Shown here: in pieces, positions 53,499-61,621 of the stretch
Position numbering within the stretch: position 1 is the first letter of the stretch
Layout: the number at the start of each line of letters is the position of its first letter
Origin: Flavobacteriaceae bacterium
GTDB lineage: Bacteria; Bacteroidota; Bacteroidia; Flavobacteriales; Flavobacteriaceae
DNA length: 64,000 bases
NCBI GenBank assembly: GCA_947456815.1
Contig: CANGTL010000001.1
Coordinates: 124,001-188,000, forward strand
Reading direction: 5' to 3'
Position numbers and translations under genes: made by a program
The notes under the pieces: model-generated
Seen by the model: the letters and a program-made list of their open reading frames with translations, nothing else
Told to the model about the DNA's origin: nothing
The model's database searches: none

Positions 53499-54371
53499 TT
53501 AAACGAGTTCGTTTAATTTTGCAAAAAACACATCTTCTAGATTTTCTTCTGCTTTTGTAAATCCGTTATCCAATTGCGATTCAGAAAAAACATGAATAAG
53601 TGGTTGCCCTCCAACTAATTTATTTGAGATGACTTTATAGTCTTTTTGATAATTAGGCAATTCTAACTTAGAAACTTTCTTCTCCCAGACTTTTCCTTTT
53701 ATTTGAGCCAGAGCTTCGTCGGTATTTCCACTAAAGAGTACTTTACCATTATCCATGACGGCCATCTGAGTGCAAAGTTCTCGCACATCTTGAACGATGT
53801 GGGTTGATAGTATTACAATGGTATTTTCGCCAATTTCACTAAGTATATTATAAAATCTGTTTCGTTCGCCAGGATCTAGTCCAGCAGTTGGTTCATCTAC
53901 AATGACCAATCTAGGGCTACCAATCAAGCATTGTGCGATGCCGAAACGTTGTTTCATTCCGCCGCTATAACTTGCCACTGCTTTTTTTCGGTGTTCCCAA
54001 AGATTCACTTTTAGCAATAATTGCTCAACGATTTGTTTACGATCCGATGCGTTCTCAAATCCTTTCAAGAGCGCCAAATAATCTAACAGATCGATGGCAG
54101 AAGTTCTAGGATACACACCGAATTCTTGCGGGAGATAACCCAAAACTTTTCGCACAGCCTCTTTGTCATTTAGAACATCTATTTCTCCTAAAGTCACCGA
54201 ACCACTGTCAACATCTTGCAGTGTAGCTAGTGTTCGCATCAACGAAGATTTGCCAGCTCCGTTTGGTCCCAATAAACCAAACATCCCAGTGCTGATGGTT
54301 AGTGAAACATTATTAAGCGCGTGTACGCCATTGGCATATTTTTTTTCTAAGTTTTTGATAATTAATTCCAT
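53499..54371 (-). CDS. ABC transporter ATP-binding protein, partner of the permease-peptidase
   Basis: This 290-residue ABC ATPase has Walker A GPNGAGKSS (about 37-45), a Q-loop PQEFG, signature YSGGMKQR, Walker B RLVIVDEPTAGLDP, and switch His in STHIV. The C-terminal 80 residues are typical of the drug or bacteriocin exporter branch (CcmA/NatA-like). It is the first gene of the pair and lies 18 bases before the permease-peptidase gene. Confidence 0.93.
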   Translation of the reverse strand: MELIIKNLEKKYANGVHALNNVSLTISTGMFGLLGPNGAGKSSLMRTLATLQDVDSGSVTLGEIDVLNDKEAVRKVLGYLPQEFGVYPRTSAIDLLDYLALLKGFENASDRKQIVEQLLLKVNLWEHRKKAVASYSGGMKQRFGIAQCLIGSPRLVIVDEPTAGLDPGERNRFYNILSEIGENTIVILSTHIVQDVRELCTQMAVMDNGKVLFSGNTDEALAQIKGKVWEKKVSKLELPNYQKDYKVISNKLVGGQPLIHVFSESQLDNGFTKAEENLEDVFFAKLNELV

Positions 54372-54498
54372 GCTTTAGTTCGTTTTATTATTAGAGGTTT
54401 GACATTAGACAGTTTTCACCATTCTTGTTACAAGTAAAATTGTAGAAATGTACCATTTTAAGTTCAAATGAAATTAGCAAGAGATAAATCTGCGGCAC

Positions 54499-55308
54499 TT
54501 ATTGCATCCATTGAGGAAACAATTTTGCTTTATAATTATCCATAACAAATATAAATTTATGATTTTTTCGGACTAGTAAAATCAAACTATTGATTACAAT
54601 TGGCGAAAGTAAATTTTGGTACTTTTCAAAATAATAATCTGTAACATCATTTCTATTATTGCTAATGATAAATGGAATCGTTGTTGCCGAAAATACATTT
54701 GGCGTGCGATGGTGGTCACGAGAAAGATAGTCAGAATAGTGTTTGAACTCAACGTTGTTGCCTTTCCGCAATTCTGAGAATAATTCGATGGCAGAAAGAG
54801 GCACTCCTGCCGCGTCGTTAAATACTAATCCTTTATGAATATCGATGGCAATCCATTTTTGTTTGGCGCTGCTATAAATCTCATTAAATGAATGACCAAA
54901 CTCGGTTTTATAAAATCGATCGATGCAACCCCATTCCTTTACTTTGATTCCGTTGATAAAACAGAAAACATTAAAAATTTGAGAAAAGTCGGAGCAGACG
55001 CCACCTTTGTTTGCAAGCATTATTTCTAATGTTTTTGAAGAGGATAATCCGATTCCACTTCCTCCCTTCATACTCAAACGAAGAAATTTTGCAATTTGAA
55101 GTGCTTTCTCGTATTCGTCTAGTGATGCGTCGAGCGCAATCTTTTCGTTGATTTTGAAATATAATTTTGGGATCGAATCGAGCGAATTAAAATCATTAAA
55201 GCATCCCAAATCTCCGAGGTCATATTCATTCACATTCTCGGAAACCAATGCATATCTGACGAAGTAGGCAATGGGATGTCGATTGAAAAATTTGGCGATT
55301 CTGTTCAA
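54499..55308 (-). CDS. Transglutaminase-like protein, N-terminus possibly frameshifted
   Basis: 269 residues in this frame. A transglutaminase-like catalytic triad is present: Cys105 in KGGVCSDFSQ, His139 in EFGHSFNEIY and Asp156 in WIAIDIHKG. The only start in frame is a TTG at 55306-55308. In another frame an ATG at 55405 opens a 32-residue segment with natural codon use (MNAEIKHYKIFHKLARYYG...). Removing a single T from the TTT run (complement of 55307-55309) would fuse it in frame with LNRIAKFFNRHPIAYF, giving about 301 residues. This suggests a one-base frameshift or sequencing error. Transglutaminase-like folds act as proteases or cross-linking enzymes; the substrate is unknown. Confidence 0.72.
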   Translation of the reverse strand: MNRIAKFFNRHPIAYFVRYALVSENVNEYDLGDLGCFNDFNSLDSIPKLYFKINEKIALDASLDEYEKALQIAKFLRLSMKGGSGIGLSSSKTLEIMLANKGGVCSDFSQIFNVFCFINGIKVKEWGCIDRFYKTEFGHSFNEIYSSAKQKWIAIDIHKGLVFNDAAGVPLSAIELFSELRKGNNVEFKHYSDYLSRDHHRTPNVFSATTIPFIISNNRNDVTDYYFEKYQNLLSPIVINSLILLVRKNHKFIFVMDNYKAKLFPQWMQ

Positions 55309-55406
55309 ATTTGAATTGATACGTTATAATTTCTTGCGATTGCTTATTACCGTAGTAGCGGGCTAATTTATGAAATATTTTATAGTGTTTTATTTCCGCG
55401 TTCATT

Positions 55407-55440
55407 AAAAAAAAATCACCCAATGATTGGATGATTTTTA
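55407..55440 (-). terminator. Terminator of the PadR/PspC/DUF2807 operon
   Basis: On the minus strand AAATCATCCAATCATTGGGTGATTT folds with one G-T wobble and a T-run. It lies 20 bases beyond the DUF2807 lipoprotein stop codon and directly before the ATG at 55405. Confidence 0.72.
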
Positions 55441-55459
55441 AAGGTTAAGTTAGTGCTGA

Positions 55460-56188
55460 TTATTGACTGTTAACACTTCCGCCTGAACTCGACTTTTTGT
55501 TCAAGTTCTTAGGTACGTGATGATAATTAATAGATCCACCGCTGGAAGCATCAGCATTTAAGCTAAGCAAAGGATAAACGCTGTTATTGCTGCCACTAGA
55601 GGCACTTGCAATGATATTGTTTGCGATTAATTTTTCTGCGTCTAAATTACTACCGCTCGAAGCCGCAGTTTCTAAATTGATAGACTTCCCTTTGATGGTA
55701 ATATTGCCTCCACTCGATGTCTCGCAACTGGTTTTTTCAGTTTCGACGTTTATGTTAATTGTTGCGCCGCTGCTTGATTCGACGGTAAGGTTCTGACTTT
55801 TGATTGTATTTCGGGCATCAAATTGGGCGCCACTGCTGATTTTGATTTTTTCAATGACCGGCATTTTTACAATCACTTTTTTCATTCTCACATTTCGATA
55901 GCTATTGTAGTCAGAATTAATTACAAGAACACCATCTAACACTTCTGTCGTGATATGTTTTTGAAGATTGTCGTCAGCAACCACTGTAACTTCTGTTTCT
56001 TGCGATTGCTCTAAAACAATGTCAAGTCCTTTTCCGGCTTTAATTGAAGTAAAATTTCCTGCAACATTTCGCTTCTCAGTTGTAACGTTACCACTTCCGG
56101 TGATACCGTTGAATTGGCAAGAGAGTACAAGTAATGCAATTATCGCTAGACCAAATAATCTCTTGCAAACAAGTTTAGATTCCCACAT
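55460..56188 (-). CDS. DUF2807 (head GIN domain) lipoprotein
   Basis: This 242-residue protein has a lipobox near residue 24 (LLVLSCQFNG). The GIN domain is repeat-rich, with many Ser-Ser-Gly turns (SSGAQF, SSSGATI, TSSGGNI, SSGSNL, SSGSNN, SSGGSI, SSGGSV). The start GSGNVTTEKRNVAGNFTSIKAGKGLDIVLEQ matches DUF2807. It starts 2 bases after the PspC stop and is the last gene of the PadR/PspC operon. The fold is probably a beta-helix anchored in the outer membrane. Confidence 0.88.
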   Translation of the reverse strand: MWESKLVCKRLFGLAIIALLVLSCQFNGITGSGNVTTEKRNVAGNFTSIKAGKGLDIVLEQSQETEVTVVADDNLQKHITTEVLDGVLVINSDYNSYRNVRMKKVIVKMPVIEKIKISSGAQFDARNTIKSQNLTVESSSGATININVETEKTSCETSSGGNITIKGKSINLETAASSGSNLDAEKLIANNIIASASSGSNNSVYPLLSLNADASSGGSINYHHVPKNLNKKSSSGGSVNSQ

Positions 56189-56190
56189 GA

Positions 56191-57972
56191 TTACTTGGTT
56201 TTGATGGTGATACCGTCCTCATTTATTTTGACACTTTTGATTTTCTTGCTTTCGGTTTCCTTGCTACTTTTCTTGATAAGAATTCCGTTTTCATTTAGTG
56301 TAACGCTAGTTCCTGTAGAATCTTCAGGACTTTCTGGACCTTTAATGTCGATGGTACCTTCAAAGTTCTCCGCTCCCTCAACGTCATTCCATTCGTTTTC
56401 TTCTGGTGGGCAATTCATACATTTTACTTTGGTGGTGTCTACTTTGTAAACATAATCATCTGAACTAAAATGCAAATTGAAATACGAGTCATCAGAGTCG
56501 TCGTAATCTTGGATGCTGCTATCTGGTTTTAATAACATTCCTACTGGCAAGTATAAGTATACTTCAACCTCTTGATCACGGTATTTATTTTTGAAATCAG
56601 TTAATAAATAGTTGTCTAAAATCAAATGATTACCTTCTAGTTTATATCCGTATTTGATTTTTTCAGCCGTTTTCTTTGCAGCAGATAAAGAACGTCCTTT
56701 TGCTTTTCTTTCGATTTGAATATACGGTACTTTTTCATCTGTTTTCACAACATACATGCGTACATCATTAGAGTAGATTACTTTCGCGTTATTAGGATCT
56801 TCAGTGATAATAAAATTGTCATTGTCGTTGATATCGTTGGCATAAAAATCATTGAATTGAAACTTAACATACAAAGTATCGGTTGCTTTAAGAGGCAATG
56901 TTTCTTTTTGTAAAAATCTGCCATCAACGGCGAATTCAGTTGCTTGACGAACGCCAACAGAAATTAGAATTCCTAGTGAAATCAACCATAATGCCAGTAG
57001 CGTATATCTTGCAATATATCCAATCGATTTCATATTGGGAGACAATAATTTGAATCCTAATAGCATCAAGAAAAAGAATGGAATTCCGATTGCACCAAAC
57101 ATCAACAGTCCAAAAACCCAAAGCGGATACTCTGAAATATTCCCAGCTTCAAAGAAACTCTGCCAAGGAAAATCGATAAATGCAGTTGAACCAAGCGTAA
57201 ATACACCGATAAATAGTATGACAAGAATTGCCAAACTTGAAATGATCAACATAACGCCTAATACTTTGGCAAATACTTTAAGAATAGACATTAAAACCTC
57301 GCCGACGCCACCAGTAAATTTTTCAACACCAGTTTTGACCTGGTTTCCCATTTTGTCGTAGTTGGCATTTTTGAATTTTTCTGAAACGGTATCAAATTCT
57401 TCCTTTACTTTTTTCTCGATATTCGAAATCGTAATGGGTTCGCCTTTCATTTCTAATTTTTCAGAAGTTGTTATAGCTTCTGGCATGACAATCCACAGCA
57501 CGATATAAGCAACGATACCAGATCCAAAGCCAGCAAAGACTAAGATTACTAATATCAGACGCAACCAAACCGCATCAACACCAAAATAATGACCAAGCCC
57601 TGCAGCCACACCGCCAATCATACCTGTGTCTTTATCTCGATATAGTTTTTTGTTGGCTCTGGTAGCGGTATTAAAATCCGTCGTTCTTTTTGGTTCCTCA
57701 TCATCATTATCAATGCGATAATCTTCCGGTTGTCCCATGACAGCAATGATTTCATCCAATTCTTTCAAGTTGATGACTTGTTTTTCGTTGGTGTGTTTTT
57801 CAGCCACCAATTCAGCGATACGCATTTCGATGTCTTTGATAATTTCATCTTGCCCATTTGAATTGGATAACGAGCGTTTAATAGCATCAAAATAGCGTGA
57901 TAATTTTTGGTACGCGTCTTCGTCGATGTGAAAAAACATACCGCCTAAATTTATGTTTACTGTTTTATTCAT
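56191..57972 (-). CDS. PspC domain protein (envelope stress)
   Basis: This is a 593-residue inner-membrane protein. It has an N-terminal cytoplasmic module (MNKTVNINLGGMFFHIDEDAYQKL, about 1-75), the PspC domain (KLYRDKDTGMIGGVAAGLGHYFG ... GIVAYIVLWIVMPEA, about 100-165), several membrane segments to about 375, and a large C-terminal periplasmic region with a Pro/Asp/Ser-rich end. PspC senses envelope stress in enterobacteria. The start is at 57972 because the longer frame overlaps the PadR gene. The PadR gene stop lies 5 bases upstream. Confidence 0.9.
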   Translation of the reverse strand: MNKTVNINLGGMFFHIDEDAYQKLSRYFDAIKRSLSNSNGQDEIIKDIEMRIAELVAEKHTNEKQVINLKELDEIIAVMGQPEDYRIDNDDEEPKRTTDFNTATRANKKLYRDKDTGMIGGVAAGLGHYFGVDAVWLRLILVILVFAGFGSGIVAYIVLWIVMPEAITTSEKLEMKGEPITISNIEKKVKEEFDTVSEKFKNANYDKMGNQVKTGVEKFTGGVGEVLMSILKVFAKVLGVMLIISSLAILVILFIGVFTLGSTAFIDFPWQSFFEAGNISEYPLWVFGLLMFGAIGIPFFFLMLLGFKLLSPNMKSIGYIARYTLLALWLISLGILISVGVRQATEFAVDGRFLQKETLPLKATDTLYVKFQFNDFYANDINDNDNFIITEDPNNAKVIYSNDVRMYVVKTDEKVPYIQIERKAKGRSLSAAKKTAEKIKYGYKLEGNHLILDNYLLTDFKNKYRDQEVEVYLYLPVGMLLKPDSSIQDYDDSDDSYFNLHFSSDDYVYKVDTTKVKCMNCPPEENEWNDVEGAENFEGTIDIKGPESPEDSTGTSVTLNENGILIKKSSKETESKKIKSVKINEDGITIKTK

Positions 57973-57977
57973 GACTT

Positions 57978-58307
57978 TTATTTTTGTGTTGTTATAATGT
58001 TTACTGCATCCGACAATTCTGTCCAAGTGCTATTTAATTCGTTTAAAAATGTCTTTCCAATTTCGGTCAAACCATAGTATTTTCTTGGTGGACCAGAGGT
58101 GGATTCTTCCCAACGGTAGTTGAGCAATCCGTCATTTTTTAATCTTGTCAATAGGGGATAAACCGTGCCCTCAACGACAAGTAATTTTGCGTTTTTTAAG
58201 GTATCCAATATTTCCGAAGTATAGGCATCTTTTTCTTTTAGAACGCATAAGATGCAAAACTCGAGAACACCTTTACGCATCTGGGCTTTTGTGTTTTCAA
58301 TATTCAT
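57978..58307 (-). CDS. PadR family transcriptional regulator
   Basis: This 109-residue winged-helix repressor has a helix-turn-helix core: MRKGVLEFCILCVLKEKDAYTSEIL, then VVEGTVYPLLTRLKNDGLLNYRWEESTSGPPRKYYGLTEIG, which is the PadR signature. It is the small PadR type common in front of PspC genes in Bacteroidota. It probably controls its own operon and acts with PspC and the DUF2807 lipoprotein. Confidence 0.94.
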   Translation of the reverse strand: MNIENTKAQMRKGVLEFCILCVLKEKDAYTSEILDTLKNAKLLVVEGTVYPLLTRLKNDGLLNYRWEESTSGPPRKYYGLTEIGKTFLNELNSTWTELSDAVNIITTQK

Positions 58308-58363
58308 GATTCTATTTTTTATTTGGGAGATTAATTGCTATGAAATCCATAATGGTAGTTGAT

Positions 58364-59137
58364 TTAATTTAAAGTCAATAGTTGATCGGAGCGGTATTTT
58401 TGCAAAGCCACCGCATCTTCGTTGAGTGCAATATTATCCGGAAATCCGGTATAGGTTATCTTGGCTTCATCTGCAACATCAACAGTCAGATTGGAATGGG
58501 CGTAAATAGTTGCCAATGAATTTCCTGTTGCTTTCATATTGATGGCGTTTGAAAAGAAATTACGAGCACTTAATACGACTGTATTTGAGGTTTCAAATGC
58601 TGCACGATTGGCTTTTCCAGTAATATTAATTTTGGCATTCTTTGTAAAATTTCCAGTGAGCGAGGAAGTTTCAATTTTGCCATTAAAGGTGCTATTGTCG
58701 GTAGCGATAAGCTTTGTATTTTTACTCACCTTTATGTTTCCGGTGAGATTGCCGCCAGAACGCAGATTGATGGTCAGGTTTTTTGAAGTCAATGCATCGT
58801 CGATGGTAACTATGGCATTGGTGTTTGCTTCTAAAGCAACAAGATTATTCGCAGCAAGATAGACTCTAATTTTACGGCCATTTGTTGGGAAATCTTTGTC
58901 GTTTAGGAGATCAATGGTTAACGTTTCACCTTTAATAGTTGTACTGATGTTTTTCATTATTGATTGATTTGCCGCTTCAATTCGAAGGGACTGCGTGTCA
59001 CTTTCGGTGTACACTAATTCGATGCCGTGTTGTACTTTAACTTTTGAAAATGAGGATACTGTTCTCATTTCTACTTCTTGTCCTTTTGCTAATATTCCGA
59101 TTAAGAATAAGGTTAGCGTTGTGATGATTTTTAACAT
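58364..59137 (-). CDS. DUF2807 (head GIN domain) secreted protein
   Basis: This 257-residue protein has a signal peptide (MLKIITTLTLFLIGILAKGQ). A DUF2807 region follows with EMRTVSSFSKVKVQHGIELVYTE, GETLTIDLLND, KNLTINLRSGGNLTG and STFNGKIETSSLTG. It is the third DUF2807 member in the window. It is 56 bases before PadR and 47 bases after the DUF4870 gene, in the same direction, so it is part of the same operon or regulated with it. Confidence 0.85.
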   Translation of the reverse strand: MLKIITTLTLFLIGILAKGQEVEMRTVSSFSKVKVQHGIELVYTESDTQSLRIEAANQSIMKNISTTIKGETLTIDLLNDKDFPTNGRKIRVYLAANNLVALEANTNAIVTIDDALTSKNLTINLRSGGNLTGNIKVSKNTKLIATDNSTFNGKIETSSLTGNFTKNAKINITGKANRAAFETSNTVVLSARNFFSNAINMKATGNSLATIYAHSNLTVDVADEAKITYTGFPDNIALNEDAVALQKYRSDQLLTLN

Positions 59138-59184
59138 GATTTCGTTTTTTGATTAATGATTGATGATGATTTTGATGATTGAAA

Positions 59185-59640
59185 CTACTTGATAAATGCT
59201 ATGGTGAAGGGATATTTAAAATCGTCTCCGTTGGATGTTTTGACTGAGGCATAGATAATTAGGAAAAATTCGGCGATTTTCATAAAAATAAAAAGACATA
59301 TGGCTGAGATGGCTATTGTTAACACACCGGTCATATTACTAAAATCGAAGTTGTCAAAGAAAACGTCGTCGTTATTAATAATGGCATTGAAACTTACATT
59401 ATTAAAAAAGGAAATAACAACGATAGGAATGGCAATCAAAGCCAAGATAAACGTATAAAGAAATAAACTCAACTGAAAATTGATGGTTTGCTTTCCTTGT
59501 TCATTAACATATTCTGATTTCTCTCTCGCAGTACTCCAGATAACAATCGGGAATATAAAATTTCCGAAAGGAATAAAATATTGCGTTAATGTGCTTAAGT
59601 TGATCAATGCCGCTGTACTGTTTTTTGAATTTGTTTCCAT
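59185..59640 (-). CDS. DUF4870 membrane protein
   Basis: This 151-residue protein has about three or four membrane segments (LSTLTQYFIPFGNFIFPIVIW, FLYTFILALIAIPIVVI, and the segment around AISAICLFIFMKIAEFFLIIY). NEQGKQTINFQLSLFLY is the conserved DUF4870 (Tic20-like) motif. It probably leads the envelope operon. A -7 box TATATTTG on the minus strand (complement of 59669-59676) lies 28 bases before the ATG. Confidence 0.87.
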   Translation of the reverse strand: METNSKNSTAALINLSTLTQYFIPFGNFIFPIVIWSTAREKSEYVNEQGKQTINFQLSLFLYTFILALIAIPIVVISFFNNVSFNAIINNDDVFFDNFDFSNMTGVLTIAISAICLFIFMKIAEFFLIIYASVKTSNGDDFKYPFTIAFIK

Positions 59641-59668
59641 GATTAAAAGTATATAGTAATTTCTTATG

Positions 59669-59676
59669 CAAATATA
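59669..59676 (-). promoter_or_regulatory. -7 element upstream of the DUF4870 gene
   Basis: A perfect TATATTTG on the minus strand, 28 bases before the ATG. No clear -33 TTTG at the right distance. Confidence 0.4.
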
Positions 59677-59793
59677 TATCTAAAAAACAGTATCTTGTTT
59701 CGCATAGTACCATAAGTTAACAAAATATTAACATTTATACAAGCTGTATTAAGAGTGAAAAAATGGCTATATTTATACACTAAATCGACAGCC

Positions 59794-60249
59794 GTGCACA
59801 CTTCACCCACTAAAGTCAATCTCTTTTTGTTTTTCAAATTGCCAGCAGCCTTTTGGTGCGGTGTGCGACTAAAATCCATCGACGCACAACAATGTGTAAC
59901 TTCTGTGAGGCATCGTTGGTTCAATCAAAATCCATTCAATTCCATGTACTTTGCAGTTCAAGCAATGGCGGCGGAACTCTCTACTGGCGCTTTGGTTTTG
60001 CAAGGAATTCACGAAAGTGGCGCAAAAATTTCGATGCTTGTCGCCACTAACAAATCTGTTTTTACCAAGAAAGCCATTGGGCGAATTCGATTTATTTGTC
60101 AAGAGGGCGAACTTATAAATCAAAAAATCCAAGAAACAATCAAGACCGGTGAAGGCGTAACTGTTTGGTTGCACTCCGTCGGAACCAACGAAAAAGGAGA
60201 AATAGTTGCCGAAATGGATTTCGAATGGACGCTCAAAGTCAAAAAGTAG
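59794..60249 (+). CDS. DUF4442 hotdog-fold protein (thioesterase-like)
   Basis: This 151-residue protein has the YiiD/PaaI-like hotdog fold of DUF4442: NLFLFFKLPAAFWCGVRLKSI, HRWFNQNPFNSMYFAVQAMAAELSTGAL, ISMLVATNKSVFTKKAIGRI and FEWTLKVKK. The frame is open from a GTG at 59755. The GTG at 59794, which follows a TATATTTA -7 box (about 59769-59776), gives a better N-terminus (HTSPTKVNLFLFF). The start remains uncertain. Related proteins hydrolyse or bind acyl-CoA thioesters. Confidence 0.78.
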   Translation: MHTSPTKVNLFLFFKLPAAFWCGVRLKSIDAQQCVTSVRHRWFNQNPFNSMYFAVQAMAAELSTGALVLQGIHESGAKISMLVATNKSVFTKKAIGRIRFICQEGELINQKIQETIKTGEGVTVWLHSVGTNEKGEIVAEMDFEWTLKVKK

Positions 60250-60324
60250 CTTTTCAAACAGTCGTTAAATTGAACCTAATTAGCGAACGCTTTGCCCAAG
60301 CATTGACTAACTTTGAATAAAAAA

Positions 60325-61230
60325 ATGAAAATCCTCATTACAGGCGCCACTGGACTTATTGGAACTGAATTGGTATTGTTGCTTCTTCAAAACGGAATCG
60401 CCGTTCACTATCTAACAACGTCAAAAAGCAAAATCAAAAGCGAACCCAATTATCATGGTTTTTATTGGAATCCAGCGCAAGGCGTCATCGACGAAAATTG
60501 CCTAATGGGTGTTGATGCAGTCATTCACTTAGCCGGCGCCAACATTTCAAAACGGTGGACGGACAGTTACAAAGCGGAGATTTTAGAAAGTAGAATTCTT
60601 GCCAGCAACACGCTTTTTAAAGCCATCAAAGAAAATCCAAATCAAATCAAGCAAATCGTGTCGGCTTCAGGAACTGCTATTTATCCAAACAACGAAAGCG
60701 TGATTTATAAAGAAGATTATAAGTCGGTGGCGGATAATTTCCTATCGAACGTGGTGGTAAAATGGGAGGAAAGCGTCGACAAGTTTCAATTACTAAACAT
60801 TAAAGTTTGCAAACTCAGAACTGGAATCGTATTCTCCAAAAATGGTGGAGCACTGCAAGAAATGATAAAGCCAATAAAAATGGGAGTCGGCGCAACTTTC
60901 GGAAACGGAAATCAAATGACATCATGGATTCACATTCACGATCTCGCAGCCATGTATTTTTTTGCCATCAACAATTCCTGGGAAAAAGTCTATAACGCCG
61001 TGTCGCCGTTTCCAGTTTCAAATAAAGAGCTGACCATTGCCTTAGCCAAAAAATTACACAAACCATTGTGGTTGCCCGCAATTCCTAAAATCGTTATGAA
61101 ATTGTTACTTGGAGAGATGCACGAATTGCTATTTACCAATACAAATATTAGCTCAGAAAAAGCAATAACCGCAGGTTTCGACTTTCAATTCGCAAAACTA
61201 GAACCTGCACTTGAAGATATTCTATCATAA
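60325..61230 (+). CDS. TIGR01777 family epimerase (SDR superfamily, YfcH-like)
   Basis: This 301-residue NAD(P)-binding protein has a Rossmann motif MKILITGATGLIGTEL, the family signature GVDAVIHLAGANISKRWTDSYKAEILESRI, KLRTGIVFSKNGGAL and MTSWIHIHDLA. A C-terminal DUF1731-type tail lies near residue 245 onward. The frame opens at TTG (60313), but the ATG at 60325 is the family start. Substrate unknown. A strong terminator follows. Confidence 0.93.
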   Translation: MKILITGATGLIGTELVLLLLQNGIAVHYLTTSKSKIKSEPNYHGFYWNPAQGVIDENCLMGVDAVIHLAGANISKRWTDSYKAEILESRILASNTLFKAIKENPNQIKQIVSASGTAIYPNNESVIYKEDYKSVADNFLSNVVVKWEESVDKFQLLNIKVCKLRTGIVFSKNGGALQEMIKPIKMGVGATFGNGNQMTSWIHIHDLAAMYFFAINNSWEKVYNAVSPFPVSNKELTIALAKKLHKPLWLPAIPKIVMKLLLGEMHELLFTNTNISSEKAITAGFDFQFAKLEPALEDILS

Positions 61231-61262
61231 AAAAAGCTCCGTCTTTTGAACGGAGCTTTTTT
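61231..61262 (+). terminator. Terminator after the epimerase gene
   Basis: Stem AAAAGCTCCGT with ACGGAGCTTTT, seven-base loop, then a T-run, immediately after the stop codon. Confidence 0.9.
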
Positions 61263-61391
61263 CTTATAATCTTTGTGAATTAATAATATTTAGAAGCTTA
61301 ACGCTAACCTTTACGTTTCATCTACAGAACAAACTTAGACAAAACGAAATCGTTTTAGTCTTAAAATTCTATTAAAGTTTTTAATTTTAAC

Positions 61392-61484
61392 GTTAGGAGC
61401 TTTTCCTGCTCTACTCTATATCTTTTGTTACATTGCATTCCACAAAAGGATGCCGCTGCGATCAGGGCTAGGGCACTCGAATGC
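61392..61484 (+). repeat. Interspersed intergenic repeat, copy F
   Basis: Starts GTTAGGAGCTTTTCCTGCTC and ends CGATCAGGGCTAGGGCACTC. The inner stem is ATCTTTTGT against ACAAAAGGAT. About 93 bases, in the gap before grpE. Confidence 0.85.
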
Positions 61485-61533
61485 CAAAGGCAATTTCGAT
61501 TAAACCATTCCACAGCAAATCAAAAAAAACCGT

Positions 61534-61571
61534 GACATTTTGACATTATTCCACAAATGGCAATACTTTTG
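61534..61571 (+). promoter_or_regulatory. grpE-dnaJ promoter with overlapping motif
   Basis: TTTG at 61539-61542, 21-base spacer, TACTTTTG at 61564-61571, about 50 bases before the grpE ATG. The -33 box lies inside GACATTTTGACATT (61534-61547), which matches the htpG motif at 12 of 14 positions (GACA-W-TTTG-W-CATT-like). Confidence 0.6.
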
Positions 61572-61621
61572 CAATTCAGCGAAAAAAAATGATAAAAAAT
61601 ATTTTTAAACATAAAAGTAAA

